DNA from: Cyclobacteriaceae bacterium
Lineage (GTDB): Bacteria; Bacteroidota; Bacteroidia; Cytophagales; Cyclobacteriaceae
Assembly (NCBI GenBank): GCA_028281285.1
Contig: JANQKF010000024.1
Coordinates: 117,016-181,015 of the forward strand
DNA length: 64,000 bases
Reading direction: 5' to 3'
The translations under genes and the position numbers were made by a program. Positions within the stretch are counted from its first letter, which is position 1, and each line of letters starts with the position of its first letter. The notes under the pieces are model-generated. The model was not told the DNA's origin. It made no database searches and saw nothing but the letters and a program-made list of their open reading frames with translations. Shown here one piece after another: positions 34,730 through 43,207 of this stretch.

Positions 34730-35998
34730 ATGAAACCTAGGGCTCTCGGATTTCTCATTTTCTTCATTCTTTATGCAAATCTGGCATTTAGTTTTCAAAA
34801 AACGTTGGATTATGGAAATCACTCTTACGAATCGACTATAAAAACGGTCCAACTCTTCCCGGGAGGTAATACCGTTCAAAGTACCCTGGCCCCGGCAGTT
34901 AGTCGCCTGAGTGCTACCAGGAACATGGTTCTGGAGTTCGATGACCTCAAAGAAGATGCCGATTATTACTATGTACGTTTTATTCATTGCAACTCTGATT
35001 GGACACCTTCAGGTTATAGACCCAATATGTATGTCCAAGGATTTAATGAATTCGAAATTGAAGATTTCGAGTTTTCATCTGAAGCTAAGATCAACTATGT
35101 CCATTATCGATTCAAACTACCTCAGTTCAAAAAATCTGGAAATTACCTCTTAGTGGTTTATCGAAATCAGGATAAGGCTGACATTATTCTGTCCAGAAGA
35201 TTCATGGTATATGATGAACGAGCCAAAGTGGGAGCAAGAGTTGTCAGGTCAGCCGAAGTATCGAATCGACTTACTCATCAAAGGGTGGAGGTAACGATGA
35301 ATTACTCCGAACTTCAAAGTAACGACCCAAGAAACGACTTTAAAGTTGTGGTAAGGCAAAACCAGCGCTGGGATAACGCGAAATTTGGATTGCCAATAAC
35401 CTTTATCGATCAAAATTCGAGCGTTATAAGCTACCGAAACCTGGGTGAACAAAACGACTTCAGAGGTGGCAACGAATTTCGGTTCTTCGATCTCAGTACT
35501 GTGAATTTTACGGGGAGAAATGTTGCAGAAATACGCTATGAAAACAACAGGCCTGTAGCGCAACTTCTGCCTGATCGCATGGGTGCAGAAGCCTATCTTC
35601 AGAACCTGGATATTAATGGAAGCTTTTATTTGAGGGACAGAGAGGCAAATTCTTCAGGAATAACCAGCGAATACGTAAATACCAAATTCACTTTATTGAT
35701 TCCTGAACAACGATCGAGCATTTATATTCTCGGAGCATTCAATAATTGGCAGCGAAATTCGGCAAGTAAGATGACTTATGATAACACTGAAGGGAATTAC
35801 ATATTGAATACACTGCTTAAACAAGGTTGGTATGACTATATGTATTGGGTCGATGATCCACTTGATCCTCTTCAAATACAACGGTCATTCTTCGATACCC
35901 AGAACCTGTATGAGGTTTTTGTTTACTACCGGGCAATGGGAAGTAGAGGAGATGAATTGGTAGGTTATACCTATCTTGATTTTAACGCCAGACGTTAA
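34730..35998 (+). CDS. DUF5103 secreted protein
   Basis: This 422-residue protein has a signal peptide (LGFLIFFILYANLAFS) and matches the DUF5103 family, which is restricted to Bacteroidota. Marks include YYYVRFIHCNSDWTPSGYRP near residue 85, RRFMVYDERAKVGARV, and a late segment resembling an early-set immunoglobulin or CBM48-type strand (IYILGAFNNWQRNSASKMTY). No enzyme activity is known. Its stop overlaps the stop of the Cas6 gene on the other strand. Confidence 0.9.
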   Translation: MKPRALGFLIFFILYANLAFSFQKTLDYGNHSYESTIKTVQLFPGGNTVQSTLAPAVSRLSATRNMVLEFDDLKEDADYYYVRFIHCNSDWTPSGYRPNMYVQGFNEFEIEDFEFSSEAKINYVHYRFKLPQFKKSGNYLLVVYRNQDKADIILSRRFMVYDERAKVGARVVRSAEVSNRLTHQRVEVTMNYSELQSNDPRNDFKVVVRQNQRWDNAKFGLPITFIDQNSSVISYRNLGEQNDFRGGNEFRFFDLSTVNFTGRNVAEIRYENNRPVAQLLPDRMGAEAYLQNLDINGSFYLRDREANSSGITSEYVNTKFTLLIPEQRSSIYILGAFNNWQRNSASKMTYDNTEGNYILNTLLKQGWYDYMYWVDDPLDPLQIQRSFFDTQNLYEVFVYYRAMGSRGDELVGYTYLDFNARR

Positions 35999-36807
35999 AC
36001 CACTTTTTTGATTCTATTGAAGGTATAAGTGGTTGTTCTCTCCGTTGGATCAGCATTTGCAATATCCAACATTCCAAACCCCTTGTGAGTATAATGTCCC
36101 AAGCCACAATTGAAAATAAACTGCTGAACTTCCTGGGCAGCATGAAGTTTGAAAGGAAGGGTATAACCTCTAATCTCGTATTTCACATCCATATCAAAGA
36201 CAGAGTAAATGCGGGCGAACTTTTTATCTCTCTCCTTTAGACGGTTCAAATAGGCAGCATCTGGCACCACCTGGAACTTGCTGAACGAGGCCAGTTTTTC
36301 AGGAGAGTATTTACCGGTTGCCTCCATCCTTTCCATTGTTGATTCATAAAGTAGATCAGAGAATTCATCGGCAAAAGGCTGAACGAATTTCTTGCTTTCA
36401 TTGCTACCGAAATCTGATTTTAAGGCAACTACGGGTGAAATACAGAGAAACTTCATTTCAGAACTAAATTCCGGAATATCTTCCAGCTCAGTAGAGAGAG
36501 GCTCAAGATCAAGATTTCCCAATCTAAATTCTTCAAATTCAAAAATCTGTTCCAAAATATAGTCAATGAAGTCTTGGTCCGAAGCTGACAATACCAGGGT
36601 CACAAGACTAGAGAAATATTGGAGTCCATTGCGACTTATTCGGGTTTGTCCTTTTAATCCGGAAAAGTTGTAAAAAGGGTAATTGATGAATTTGCTGTCT
36701 CTCCCCTTCACCATTAACCCTTTGATAAATTGAGCCAGTATATACTGATGATGAAACGGAAGGTAGGCTCCCTTATTCTTTAGCTTAAAAATTACTCTTA
36801 CTCTCAC
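35995..36807 (-). CDS. cas6: Cas6-family RNA endonuclease-like protein, orphan
   Basis: This 270-residue protein has the Cas6 double ferredoxin-like fold pattern: N-terminal MRVRVIFKLKNK with a His pair in LPFHHQYILAQFI (His19, His20) and the C-terminal glycine-rich loop CGLGHYTHKGFGMLDIA (about 234-250), the family hallmark. Cas6 cuts CRISPR precursor RNA at repeat hairpins. No CRISPR array or other cas gene is present in the window; the neighbours are YchF, an AI-2E-family protein and DUF5103. About 20 extra C-terminal residues follow the loop. An orphan Cas6 may act in trans on a distant array or process another RNA. Confidence 0.85.
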   Translation of the reverse strand: MRVRVIFKLKNKGAYLPFHHQYILAQFIKGLMVKGRDSKFINYPFYNFSGLKGQTRISRNGLQYFSSLVTLVLSASDQDFIDYILEQIFEFEEFRLGNLDLEPLSTELEDIPEFSSEMKFLCISPVVALKSDFGSNESKKFVQPFADEFSDLLYESTMERMEATGKYSPEKLASFSKFQVVPDAAYLNRLKERDKKFARIYSVFDMDVKYEIRGYTLPFKLHAAQEVQQFIFNCGLGHYTHKGFGMLDIANADPTERTTTYTFNRIKKVV

Positions 36808-36915
36808 GTTACAGGCAGTTACTTAAATACATGTACCAACTCTAAAAGTCCTTTGTAAGAGCGTAACGCTACTGTTTTAGTGATTGTTCGACCGTTGATG
36901 TAAAATTGAAAATTA

Positions 36916-36933
36916 ATGTCTTAGTTAAGACAT
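36916..36933 (-). terminator. Hairpin after ychF
   Basis: A perfect 8-bp stem, ATGTCTTA/TAAGACAT with a 2-base loop, lies just past the ychF stop. On the minus strand it is followed by a T-rich stretch (TAATTTTCAATTTT). It is AT-rich and so weaker than a classic intrinsic terminator. Confidence 0.5.
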
Positions 36934-36942
36934 CGGCACGGA

Positions 36943-38040
36943 TCATAAGTTGAACCTGAAATGCATGATGTCGCCATCCTTGACAACATAGTCCTTACCT
37001 TCGATAGCCATTTTGCCAGCTTCTTTAATGGCCACCTCAGTTTTCAGATTCTGATAATCCTGAAGCTTGATTACTTCAGCCTTAATAAAGCCTTTTTCAA
37101 AGTCGGTGTGTATAACCCCTGCTGCCTGGGGTGCTTTCCAACCATCCTTGATGGTCCAGGCCCGAACCTCCTGAGGACCAGCAGTAAAATAGGTGATTAA
37201 ATTAAGGATAGAATAGGAAGCTCGAATCAGCTTATTCAATCCAGATTCCTTTAAGCCGTACTCTTCCAGGAACATGCTCCTTTCCTCTTCGTCATCCAAT
37301 TCTGCAATCTGTGCTTCAATGGAGGCTGAAATCAATATGATCTCAGCATTCTCATCTTTGATTTCTTCTCTTAGCGCTTCCACATGCTCATTCCCGGTAT
37401 GAATCGAGTCTTCCTCAACATTCGCTACGTAGATCACAGGTTTTATAGTCAACAGATGAAGCTCCCTTATCGCTTCCAATTCTTCCTTACTGACTTCGAC
37501 AGATCGTGCATTCTTTCCCGCTTCCAGGGCCGCTTTGAACTGTTCAAGAACTGCCATTTCCTTCTTGGCGACAGCATCACCGGATTTAGCAATCTTTTTG
37601 AGGCGCTCGACTTTCTTATCAATAGATTCAAGGTCCTTTAGCTGGAGCTCTGTATCAATAACTTCCTTGTCAAAAACGGGGTCAACAGTTCCGGCAATAT
37701 GAACCACGTTGTCATCCTTGAAGCATCGCACGACATGAAGAATGGCATCTACTTCACGAATATTGGCGAGAAATTTATTCCCCAGTCCTTCTCCTTTACT
37801 TGCCCCTTTCACCAAGCCGGCAATATCCACAAACTCTATAACAGTTGGAATCACTTTTTGTGGATTGACCAATTCTTCGAGCACTGACAAGCGATTATCA
37901 GGTACTGTAACAACACCCACATTGGGTTCGATCGTACAAAAAGGAAAATTGGCAGCTTCGGCTTTAGCGCTTGAAAGTGCATTGAACAAAGTGGATTTCC
38001 CGACATTCGGCAAGCCTACAATCCCACACTGAAGTCCCAT
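36943..38040 (-). CDS. ychF: YchF family ribosome-associated ATPase
   Basis: This 365-residue OBG-type P-loop protein has G1 [16 protein letters not shown]3 [20 protein letters not shown] and the altered G4 ANVEED that favours ATP over GTP. A coiled-coil insertion (about 135-200) and a C-terminal TGS domain ([20 protein letters not shown]) complete the usual order and length. YchF binds ribosomes and influences translation fidelity and oxidative-stress responses. It begins nine bases after the AI-2E-family gene on the same strand. Confidence 0.97.
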   Translation of the reverse strand: MGLQCGIVGLPNVGKSTLFNALSSAKAEAANFPFCTIEPNVGVVTVPDNRLSVLEELVNPQKVIPTVIEFVDIAGLVKGASKGEGLGNKFLANIREVDAILHVVRCFKDDNVVHIAGTVDPVFDKEVIDTELQLKDLESIDKKVERLKKIAKSGDAVAKKEMAVLEQFKAALEAGKNARSVEVSKEELEAIRELHLLTIKPVIYVANVEEDSIHTGNEHVEALREEIKDENAEIILISASIEAQIAELDDEEERSMFLEEYGLKESGLNKLIRASYSILNLITYFTAGPQEVRAWTIKDGWKAPQAAGVIHTDFEKGFIKAEVIKLQDYQNLKTEVAIKEAGKMAIEGKDYVVKDGDIMHFRFNL

Positions 38041-38049
38041 GAATATTAC

Positions 38050-39135
38050 TTAGGTTCTGAAAATATAATACTGTTTATAGCCTCGTCTTAACTCCACTAC
38101 CGATACTCTTATAATTGTATATGTGGGAATGGCAGCAATCATACCCGGAATGCCCGCCAGCGAAGCGCCCGCAAAGATAATAACAAATATTTCTAACGGG
38201 TGAACTTTAACACTTTTAGAAAAAATAAGGGGTTGTAAAACAATATTATCTGTCAGTTGTACCACGGTGAATACGGAAACAATCTTAGCAATCAGGATTA
38301 GGTAATCATTGTTTCCCATCAAATCTGCCGAAGTAGACAGCCCCACTATAATCCCGAAAGTTGATCCAAGGATAGGTCCGGCATAAGGTATTAAGTTGGC
38401 AACTGCAGCAAACAAGGCAATCGTCAGTGCATATTTGATCCCCATAATTGAAAGGCCAATAGACGCAATGCTGAATATTGAGAAAATTTGGAATAGCAAG
38501 CCCAACAAATAGTTGGAAAGCAATCGCTCAATTTTGCTTAAGGCCGCAATTGATACTTCAAAATATTTATTCGGAATCAAAGAGATGATAGAGTTTCTCA
38601 AAAGCCCTTTTTCGTACAGTAGGAAAAACGTGATAAACACAATAGCGAGAAGGCCGATGAAGAAGCTACTCGTAAAGCCAAGAATATAGTTAAGGATATT
38701 GGAGAATTGAATGTCGGATATGGCGGTTGTAATTCCATCCTGCAAACTATTCACCATAAAACCAGGTTCTCGATCGGTGAACTCTTGTTCTCTCAGGAAA
38801 TTCTCAAAGTTTTCTATTGGCTGAAGTGCGTCAGCTGTAACTTGGTTATAATCTATTCCTGATAATATTTGAACTTGATCATTGATCAAAGGGATGAAAA
38901 GAACTACGAACAATGAAAACACCCCTACCAGCACCGCGTAGGCCATGAGGATTGCGAAAAACCTCGGCACATTAACATTGAAGAAATGGGTGTTATGAAT
39001 ACGCTCTACTAGTGGTCGGAGGATAGAAGCGATGACCACCGAGAGTACTACATAGGTGAAAATATCCGAGAAATACCAGATCATCAGAACGGCCACCAAC
39101 ATGATTAGGGCGATATAAATAATTGGTTTTCTCAT
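38050..39135 (-). CDS. AI-2E family transporter
   Basis: This 361-residue membrane protein of the AI-2E (UPF0118/PerM) family has about eight helices and a large periplasmic loop near residues 85-150. The C-terminal part carries the conserved PYAGPILGSTFGIIVGLS and VKVHPLEIFVIIFAGASLAG. Family members have been linked to autoinducer export and to sodium/proton antiport; sequence does not decide between them. The ATG at 39133-39135 is chosen because an upstream start at 39174 falls inside the hairpin that ends the preceding gene. It is followed closely by ychF. Confidence 0.92.
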   Translation of the reverse strand: MRKPIIYIALIMLVAVLMIWYFSDIFTYVVLSVVIASILRPLVERIHNTHFFNVNVPRFFAILMAYAVLVGVFSLFVVLFIPLINDQVQILSGIDYNQVTADALQPIENFENFLREQEFTDREPGFMVNSLQDGITTAISDIQFSNILNYILGFTSSFFIGLLAIVFITFFLLYEKGLLRNSIISLIPNKYFEVSIAALSKIERLLSNYLLGLLFQIFSIFSIASIGLSIMGIKYALTIALFAAVANLIPYAGPILGSTFGIIVGLSTSADLMGNNDYLILIAKIVSVFTVVQLTDNIVLQPLIFSKSVKVHPLEIFVIIFAGASLAGIPGMIAAIPTYTIIRVSVVELRRGYKQYYIFRT

Positions 39136-39158
39136 ACTGCTAATGATACATAAAAAAA

Positions 39159-39182
39159 GAGTTCTTGCAAACACAAGAACTC
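39159..39182 (-). terminator. Intrinsic terminator of the DUF3276 gene
   Basis: A 9-bp stem, GAGTTCTTG/CAAGAACTC with a 6-base loop, is followed on the minus strand by seven T residues. It lies 24 bases past the DUF3276 stop and separates that gene from the AI-2E gene. Confidence 0.87.
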
Positions 39183-39206
39183 CCTCATTTCAATTCCTTA
39201 TTATGG

Positions 39207-39551
39207 TTAGTCCCAGCTTAATTCCGTGTTAGAATCAGCCGATTGAACCGTTGCTTCGCCATTGTCGTTTTGCTCAAATTGAGAGAAGTCAACCTCTGGC
39301 ATTAGTTCTTCCTTCACATGATTGATCGTCTCAATCAATGCATCTCCGAATTTGTCGAAGTCTTCCTTATACAAGAAAATCTTATGCTTTTCGTAAGTAA
39401 ATCCATCGTCTTTGTACTTCCTTTTACTCTCCGTAATTGTCAGGTAGTAATCGTTGGATCTTGTAGCTTTCACATCAAAAAAATACGTCCTCTTTCCTGC
39501 CCGCACTCTTTTGGAAAAAATCTCATTCTTATCGCTGTCCATATCTGCCAC
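39207..39551 (-). CDS. DUF3276 (PUR-alpha-like) nucleic-acid-binding protein
   Basis: This 114-residue protein matches the small DUF3276 family of Bacteroidota, which adopts the PUR repeat fold. Visible marks are FSKRVRAGKRTYFFDVKATR, DYYLTITESKRK and HKIFLYKEDFDKFGDALIET. The acidic tail is variable. Related PUR proteins bind single-stranded DNA or RNA; a role in nucleoid or RNA handling is likely. It has its own terminator. Confidence 0.92.
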   Translation of the reverse strand: MADMDSDKNEIFSKRVRAGKRTYFFDVKATRSNDYYLTITESKRKYKDDGFTYEKHKIFLYKEDFDKFGDALIETINHVKEELMPEVDFSQFEQNDNGEATVQSADSNTELSWD

Positions 39552-39746
39552 TTCCCAATTAGTTTAGTTTATGTTCGTTTAAGGTTAAATTTTACGTAAC
39601 AATAAGTCTCAATATAAACCAATAATAATTACTATTGCAAGAAGCCAAAAAAATAATTCGGGAAACTTAATGTAAAAAAAACAGTACCCTAATATCGGGC
39701 ATTAGCACTCAAAAACAGGCAAAATTCAGAAAACAGCAACTACCTT

Positions 39747-40652
39747 ATGGCATTCTCATTAGACGAAATCAAACAGTTTGGAAACATTGAATTACTGGCT
39801 AAACAAATGGTCGAAGGATTCATTACCGGGCTCCATAAATCTCCCTATCATGGTTTTTCGGTTGAGTTTGCCGAACATAGATTATACAATACAGGAGAAA
39901 GTACACGACATGTCGATTGGAAGATTTACGCAAAGACGGACAGACTTTACACCAAACGCTATGAAGAGGAGACTAACCTCCGATGCCAACTCATTATTGA
40001 TCAATCTTCATCAATGTATTATCCCGAGGCAACCTTAGGTAAGATGAAGTTCAGCGTTATGGCAGGTGCAGCCCTGGCCTATCTGATGCACAAACAGCGA
40101 GACGCTGTCGGATTGCACACTTTTAGCGATAAGCTGGAAATCGAAACACCGATAAAGTCATCGGCTTCACATATCCACAAACTGTTCATTCAATTTGACC
40201 ATTTGCTGAAAAAAGAAAAGACATCTCAACGAACAAATGTTGCCGGAATTCTACATCAACTGGCTGAAAAAATTCATCGTAGATCGCTGGTAGTAATTTT
40301 CTCTGATATGTTCGACAACGCCAACAATGACAGTGAGATTATGGCTGCACTTCAGCATCTTAAACATAAACGACACGAAGTGCTGCTGTTTCATGTCACT
40401 GATCACAAAACAGAATTGGACTTTGAATTTGATGATCGACCCTACGAATTCACTGATGCTGAAACCAAGGAAAAAGTCAGGCTCAATCCTGCTGCAATCA
40501 AAAAGGATTTTAAAAAGAGAATGGCCAACTATCATCATGAACTCTACTTGAAGTGTGCAAAGCTGAAAATTGATTTGATTGAAGCCAATATCAACGAGAG
40601 TTTTGATGAGATTCTGAAAGCGTATTTGATCAAACGACAGAAGATGAGATAA
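39747..40652 (+). CDS. DUF58 domain protein (vWA-like)
   Basis: This 301-residue protein has the DUF58 signature FAEHRLYNTGESTRHVDWKI followed by a von Willebrand A-type metal-binding start (LIIDQSSSMYYP, DxSxS). Further vWA elements are VVIFSDMFDNANND and VLLFHVTDHKTE. DUF58 proteins commonly accompany MoxR ATPases and membrane vWA proteins in aerotolerance (Bat) clusters. No MoxR gene is within the window, so it is isolated here. The protein has no membrane segment. Confidence 0.92.
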   Translation: MAFSLDEIKQFGNIELLAKQMVEGFITGLHKSPYHGFSVEFAEHRLYNTGESTRHVDWKIYAKTDRLYTKRYEEETNLRCQLIIDQSSSMYYPEATLGKMKFSVMAGAALAYLMHKQRDAVGLHTFSDKLEIETPIKSSASHIHKLFIQFDHLLKKEKTSQRTNVAGILHQLAEKIHRRSLVVIFSDMFDNANNDSEIMAALQHLKHKRHEVLLFHVTDHKTELDFEFDDRPYEFTDAETKEKVRLNPAAIKKDFKKRMANYHHELYLKCAKLKIDLIEANINESFDEILKAYLIKRQKMR

Positions 40653-40693
40653 GTCAAAACATGCTGCTTAGAGCGTTATCTTATAACAAAAAA

Positions 40694-40709
40694 GCCTCCG
40701 ATTGGAGGC
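40694..40709 (-). terminator. Intrinsic terminator of the ferredoxin gene
   Basis: A GCCTCC/GGAGGC stem with a 4-base loop is followed on the minus strand by six T residues. It lies about 27 bases past the ferredoxin stop. DUF58 on the other strand also converges here. Confidence 0.85.
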
Positions 40710-40735
40710 CTAATTTCGTTTTCAGCAAATTCTAC

Positions 40736-41101
<366 letters not shown>

Positions 41102-41193
41102 TCAACTAACAAAAATGGAGCCTTAATGTTCCCATTTTTTATCGCTGCCGCAAAAGTATTTCAAAAACTTATAAAATTCACTTTTCCATCGAG

Positions 41194-41201
41194 TAATTTT
41201 G
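41194..41201 (+). promoter_or_regulatory. -7 promoter element of the acyl-CoA reductase gene
   Basis: TAATTTTG is a perfect TAnnTTTG match ending six bases before the ATG at 41208. No good -33 TTTG is seen at the expected distance. The position implies a very short 5' leader. Confidence 0.45.
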
Positions 41202-41207
41202 CTGCCG

Positions 41208-42233
41208 ATGAATACGCCCATTCCATTATCTGCCAGAATCGATCTCTTCTATAAGTTAGGTGAACGACTCAGTTCAATTTCCAAAGAAGAATTGTCTCAA
41301 TTGGCCATGGCAGCCGGATCAGAAAATAATTGGTTTACAATGGAAAGCGTTGAGAAATCGATTAAGGCAATTGCCAAAATGTTATCGAAACCACATCTTG
41401 AAGCATGGATCAAGCCCTACTCTATCGCCCCTAACACTTCTTCTAATGTAGGAATTATCATGGCGGGAAATATTCCAATGGTTGGCTTCCATGACCTCAT
41501 GTCTGTAATCATATCTGGCCATCTTGCAAAAGTCAAATTGTCCTCTCAGGATTCAGTGCTAATGAAGTTCATTATAGATGAACTTTTGAAAATAGAGTCT
41601 GATGTGGCGGCCCAAATTGAAATTGTAGATCAGCTCAAAGGCATGGATGCCGTGATTGCCACCGGGTCTGACAACTCCGCGCGCTACTTTAGACACTATT
41701 TTGGAAAAATCCCCCATGTAATCAGACAGAACAGGACGTCTGTAGGAGTTTTAAATGGAAAAGAGAGTCAGGAAGATATTGTTAGACTTGGTGGAGACAT
41801 CTTCCAATACTACGGTCTTGGCTGTCGAAATATTTCCAAGATTTTTGTCCCGAATGGCTATGATTTCAAGGGTTTTCTAGATGCCCTGCATCCTTATGAA
41901 GAGACCCTACATCACCACAAATACAGAAACAACTACGACTACAACAAATCGATATACCTGGTAAACAAAGAAGATCATCTGGATACCGGATTTCTACTAT
42001 TGAAGGAAAGTCAAGAAATAGTCTCGCCAATATCAGTGCTCTTCTATGAAGTATATCAATCACTTGCCGAACTAGATTTAAAGCTGTCGGCCAGTAGGGG
42101 TAAAATCCAGGCAACGATATCCAAAGATTCATGGTACGAAGGCAGCATTCCTTTAGGAACAGCACAATGCCCCATGCCCTGGGACTATGCCGATGGTGTT
42201 GACATCCTCGAATTTCTCGTTGAACTATCCTGA
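41208..42233 (+). CDS. Acyl-CoA reductase (LuxC-like)
   Basis: This 341-residue member of the LuxC-type aldehyde-dehydrogenase-like reductase family is predicted to reduce acyl-CoA or acyl-enzyme to aldehyde. The catalytic Cys is Cys206 in YYGLGCRNISKIFVP, and the NADPH-binding region includes GIIMAGNIPMVGFHD. ATG 41208 is chosen because it follows a TAATTTTG element; a TTG at 41199 would overlap that element. It is divergent from a dicluster ferredoxin. Its 3' end overlaps the AraC gene on the other strand by 49 bases. Confidence 0.88.
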   Translation: MNTPIPLSARIDLFYKLGERLSSISKEELSQLAMAAGSENNWFTMESVEKSIKAIAKMLSKPHLEAWIKPYSIAPNTSSNVGIIMAGNIPMVGFHDLMSVIISGHLAKVKLSSQDSVLMKFIIDELLKIESDVAAQIEIVDQLKGMDAVIATGSDNSARYFRHYFGKIPHVIRQNRTSVGVLNGKESQEDIVRLGGDIFQYYGLGCRNISKIFVPNGYDFKGFLDALHPYEETLHHHKYRNNYDYNKSIYLVNKEDHLDTGFLLLKESQEIVSPISVLFYEVYQSLAELDLKLSASRGKIQATISKDSWYEGSIPLGTAQCPMPWDYADGVDILEFLVELS

Positions 42234-43084
42234 GTTAAGACATCTTTTCGCGCCCTATACACTCTTGGCGATTCACCCTTAACTCTTTTAAAGAATCGAT
42301 TAAAATTGCTTAAACTTTCAAAACCGGTGGAAAAGGCCACTTGCGCAATAGGCCAATCCGTTTGCCATAGAAATTGACATGCTCTTTCTATCCTGACAGT
42401 GTTAACATAAGTCACAAAACTTTTACCAACAGATTGTTTAAACCATCTGCAAAAAGAAGGCACAGTCATACCGATCATGCCTGCCACATCGCTCAGACCT
42501 ATGGATTTATCGAAGTTGTTAACAACATGCGTGGTAACTCGCTCTACTCGATGCTGATGATCTGACACCGAAGACTGATGATAAGAAATAGTCGATAATA
42601 TCTCCCTGTCTTCATGTTCGTAAAGCGCATTCAAAACTTGAAGGAGCGATAAAAGCCGTTGAAAATGGTTTTGATATTCCATCCCTTTTATCAGTTCGAT
42701 CAAATGCGTTGATGCATTATGAAAGAGTATACCTTGTCTGGCCTCATCAAACAGATTATGCAGGTGTGCACATTCGGGAAAATCCTTGAGCAGATCTGCT
42801 CCAAATTGAAGAACATATGCCACCTTGGTTAAATCGGGTTCTTCCTTTTCAGTAACTCTATCGTGTGGGAGATTTACACCATTCAAAGTCAGATCTCCAG
42901 GTTCAAAAGTGCCAATATGATCCCCCACAAATCGCAAACCTCTACCTCTTTCGATATATGATATCTCAATCTCCGGATGGTAATGCCAATGCGGATCGAG
43001 GCTCTCCATTTCCAACCTGAAATACTTGAAAGAGACCTGATCTTCAGACAAATCAATCGTTTCTAAACTAGGCTTCATTAGCAT
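42185..43084 (-). CDS. AraC family transcriptional regulator with cupin sensor
   Basis: This 299-residue protein has an N-terminal cupin (PHWHYHPEIEISYIERGRGL; GTFEPGDLTLNGVNLPHD) that probably binds a sugar, and a C-terminal AraC double helix-turn-helix (LSDVAGMIGMTVPSFCRWFK; PIAQVAFSTGFESLSNFNRF) with the end RVKGESPRVYRARKD. A second ATG two codons in (43078) is equally possible. It is divergent from the sulfatase lipoprotein, the most likely target. The 3' end overlaps the acyl-CoA reductase end by 49 bases. Confidence 0.92.
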   Translation of the reverse strand: MLMKPSLETIDLSEDQVSFKYFRLEMESLDPHWHYHPEIEISYIERGRGLRFVGDHIGTFEPGDLTLNGVNLPHDRVTEKEEPDLTKVAYVLQFGADLLKDFPECAHLHNLFDEARQGILFHNASTHLIELIKGMEYQNHFQRLLSLLQVLNALYEHEDREILSTISYHQSSVSDHQHRVERVTTHVVNNFDKSIGLSDVAGMIGMTVPSFCRWFKQSVGKSFVTYVNTVRIERACQFLWQTDWPIAQVAFSTGFESLSNFNRFFKRVKGESPRVYRARKDVLTQDSSTRNSRMSTPSA

Positions 43085-43087
43085 GAA

Positions 43088-43127
43088 ATTAACATAAATA
43101 TCCTTCCAATTTTAAAATCATGTTAAT
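43088..43127. promoter_or_regulatory. Inverted repeat between AraC regulator and sulfatase
   Basis: ATTAACAT (43088-43095) and ATGTTAAT (43120-43127) form an exact 8-bp inverted repeat with a 24-base spacer in the divergent intergenic region. It is a candidate binding site for the adjacent AraC regulator, although that family usually prefers direct repeats. Confidence 0.3.
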
Positions 43128-43207
43128 ATCTGCGCATTAATTCAAAAAATCTCGGAAGAACGTAAGGCGTAATGGCCATAGTTTTGATGTTGAAAAAATC
43201 TCATATC

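Noticed and set aside
36961..38032. Several open frames antisense to ychF
   Set aside because: They lie wholly within a well-conserved gene on the other strand and lack family signatures.
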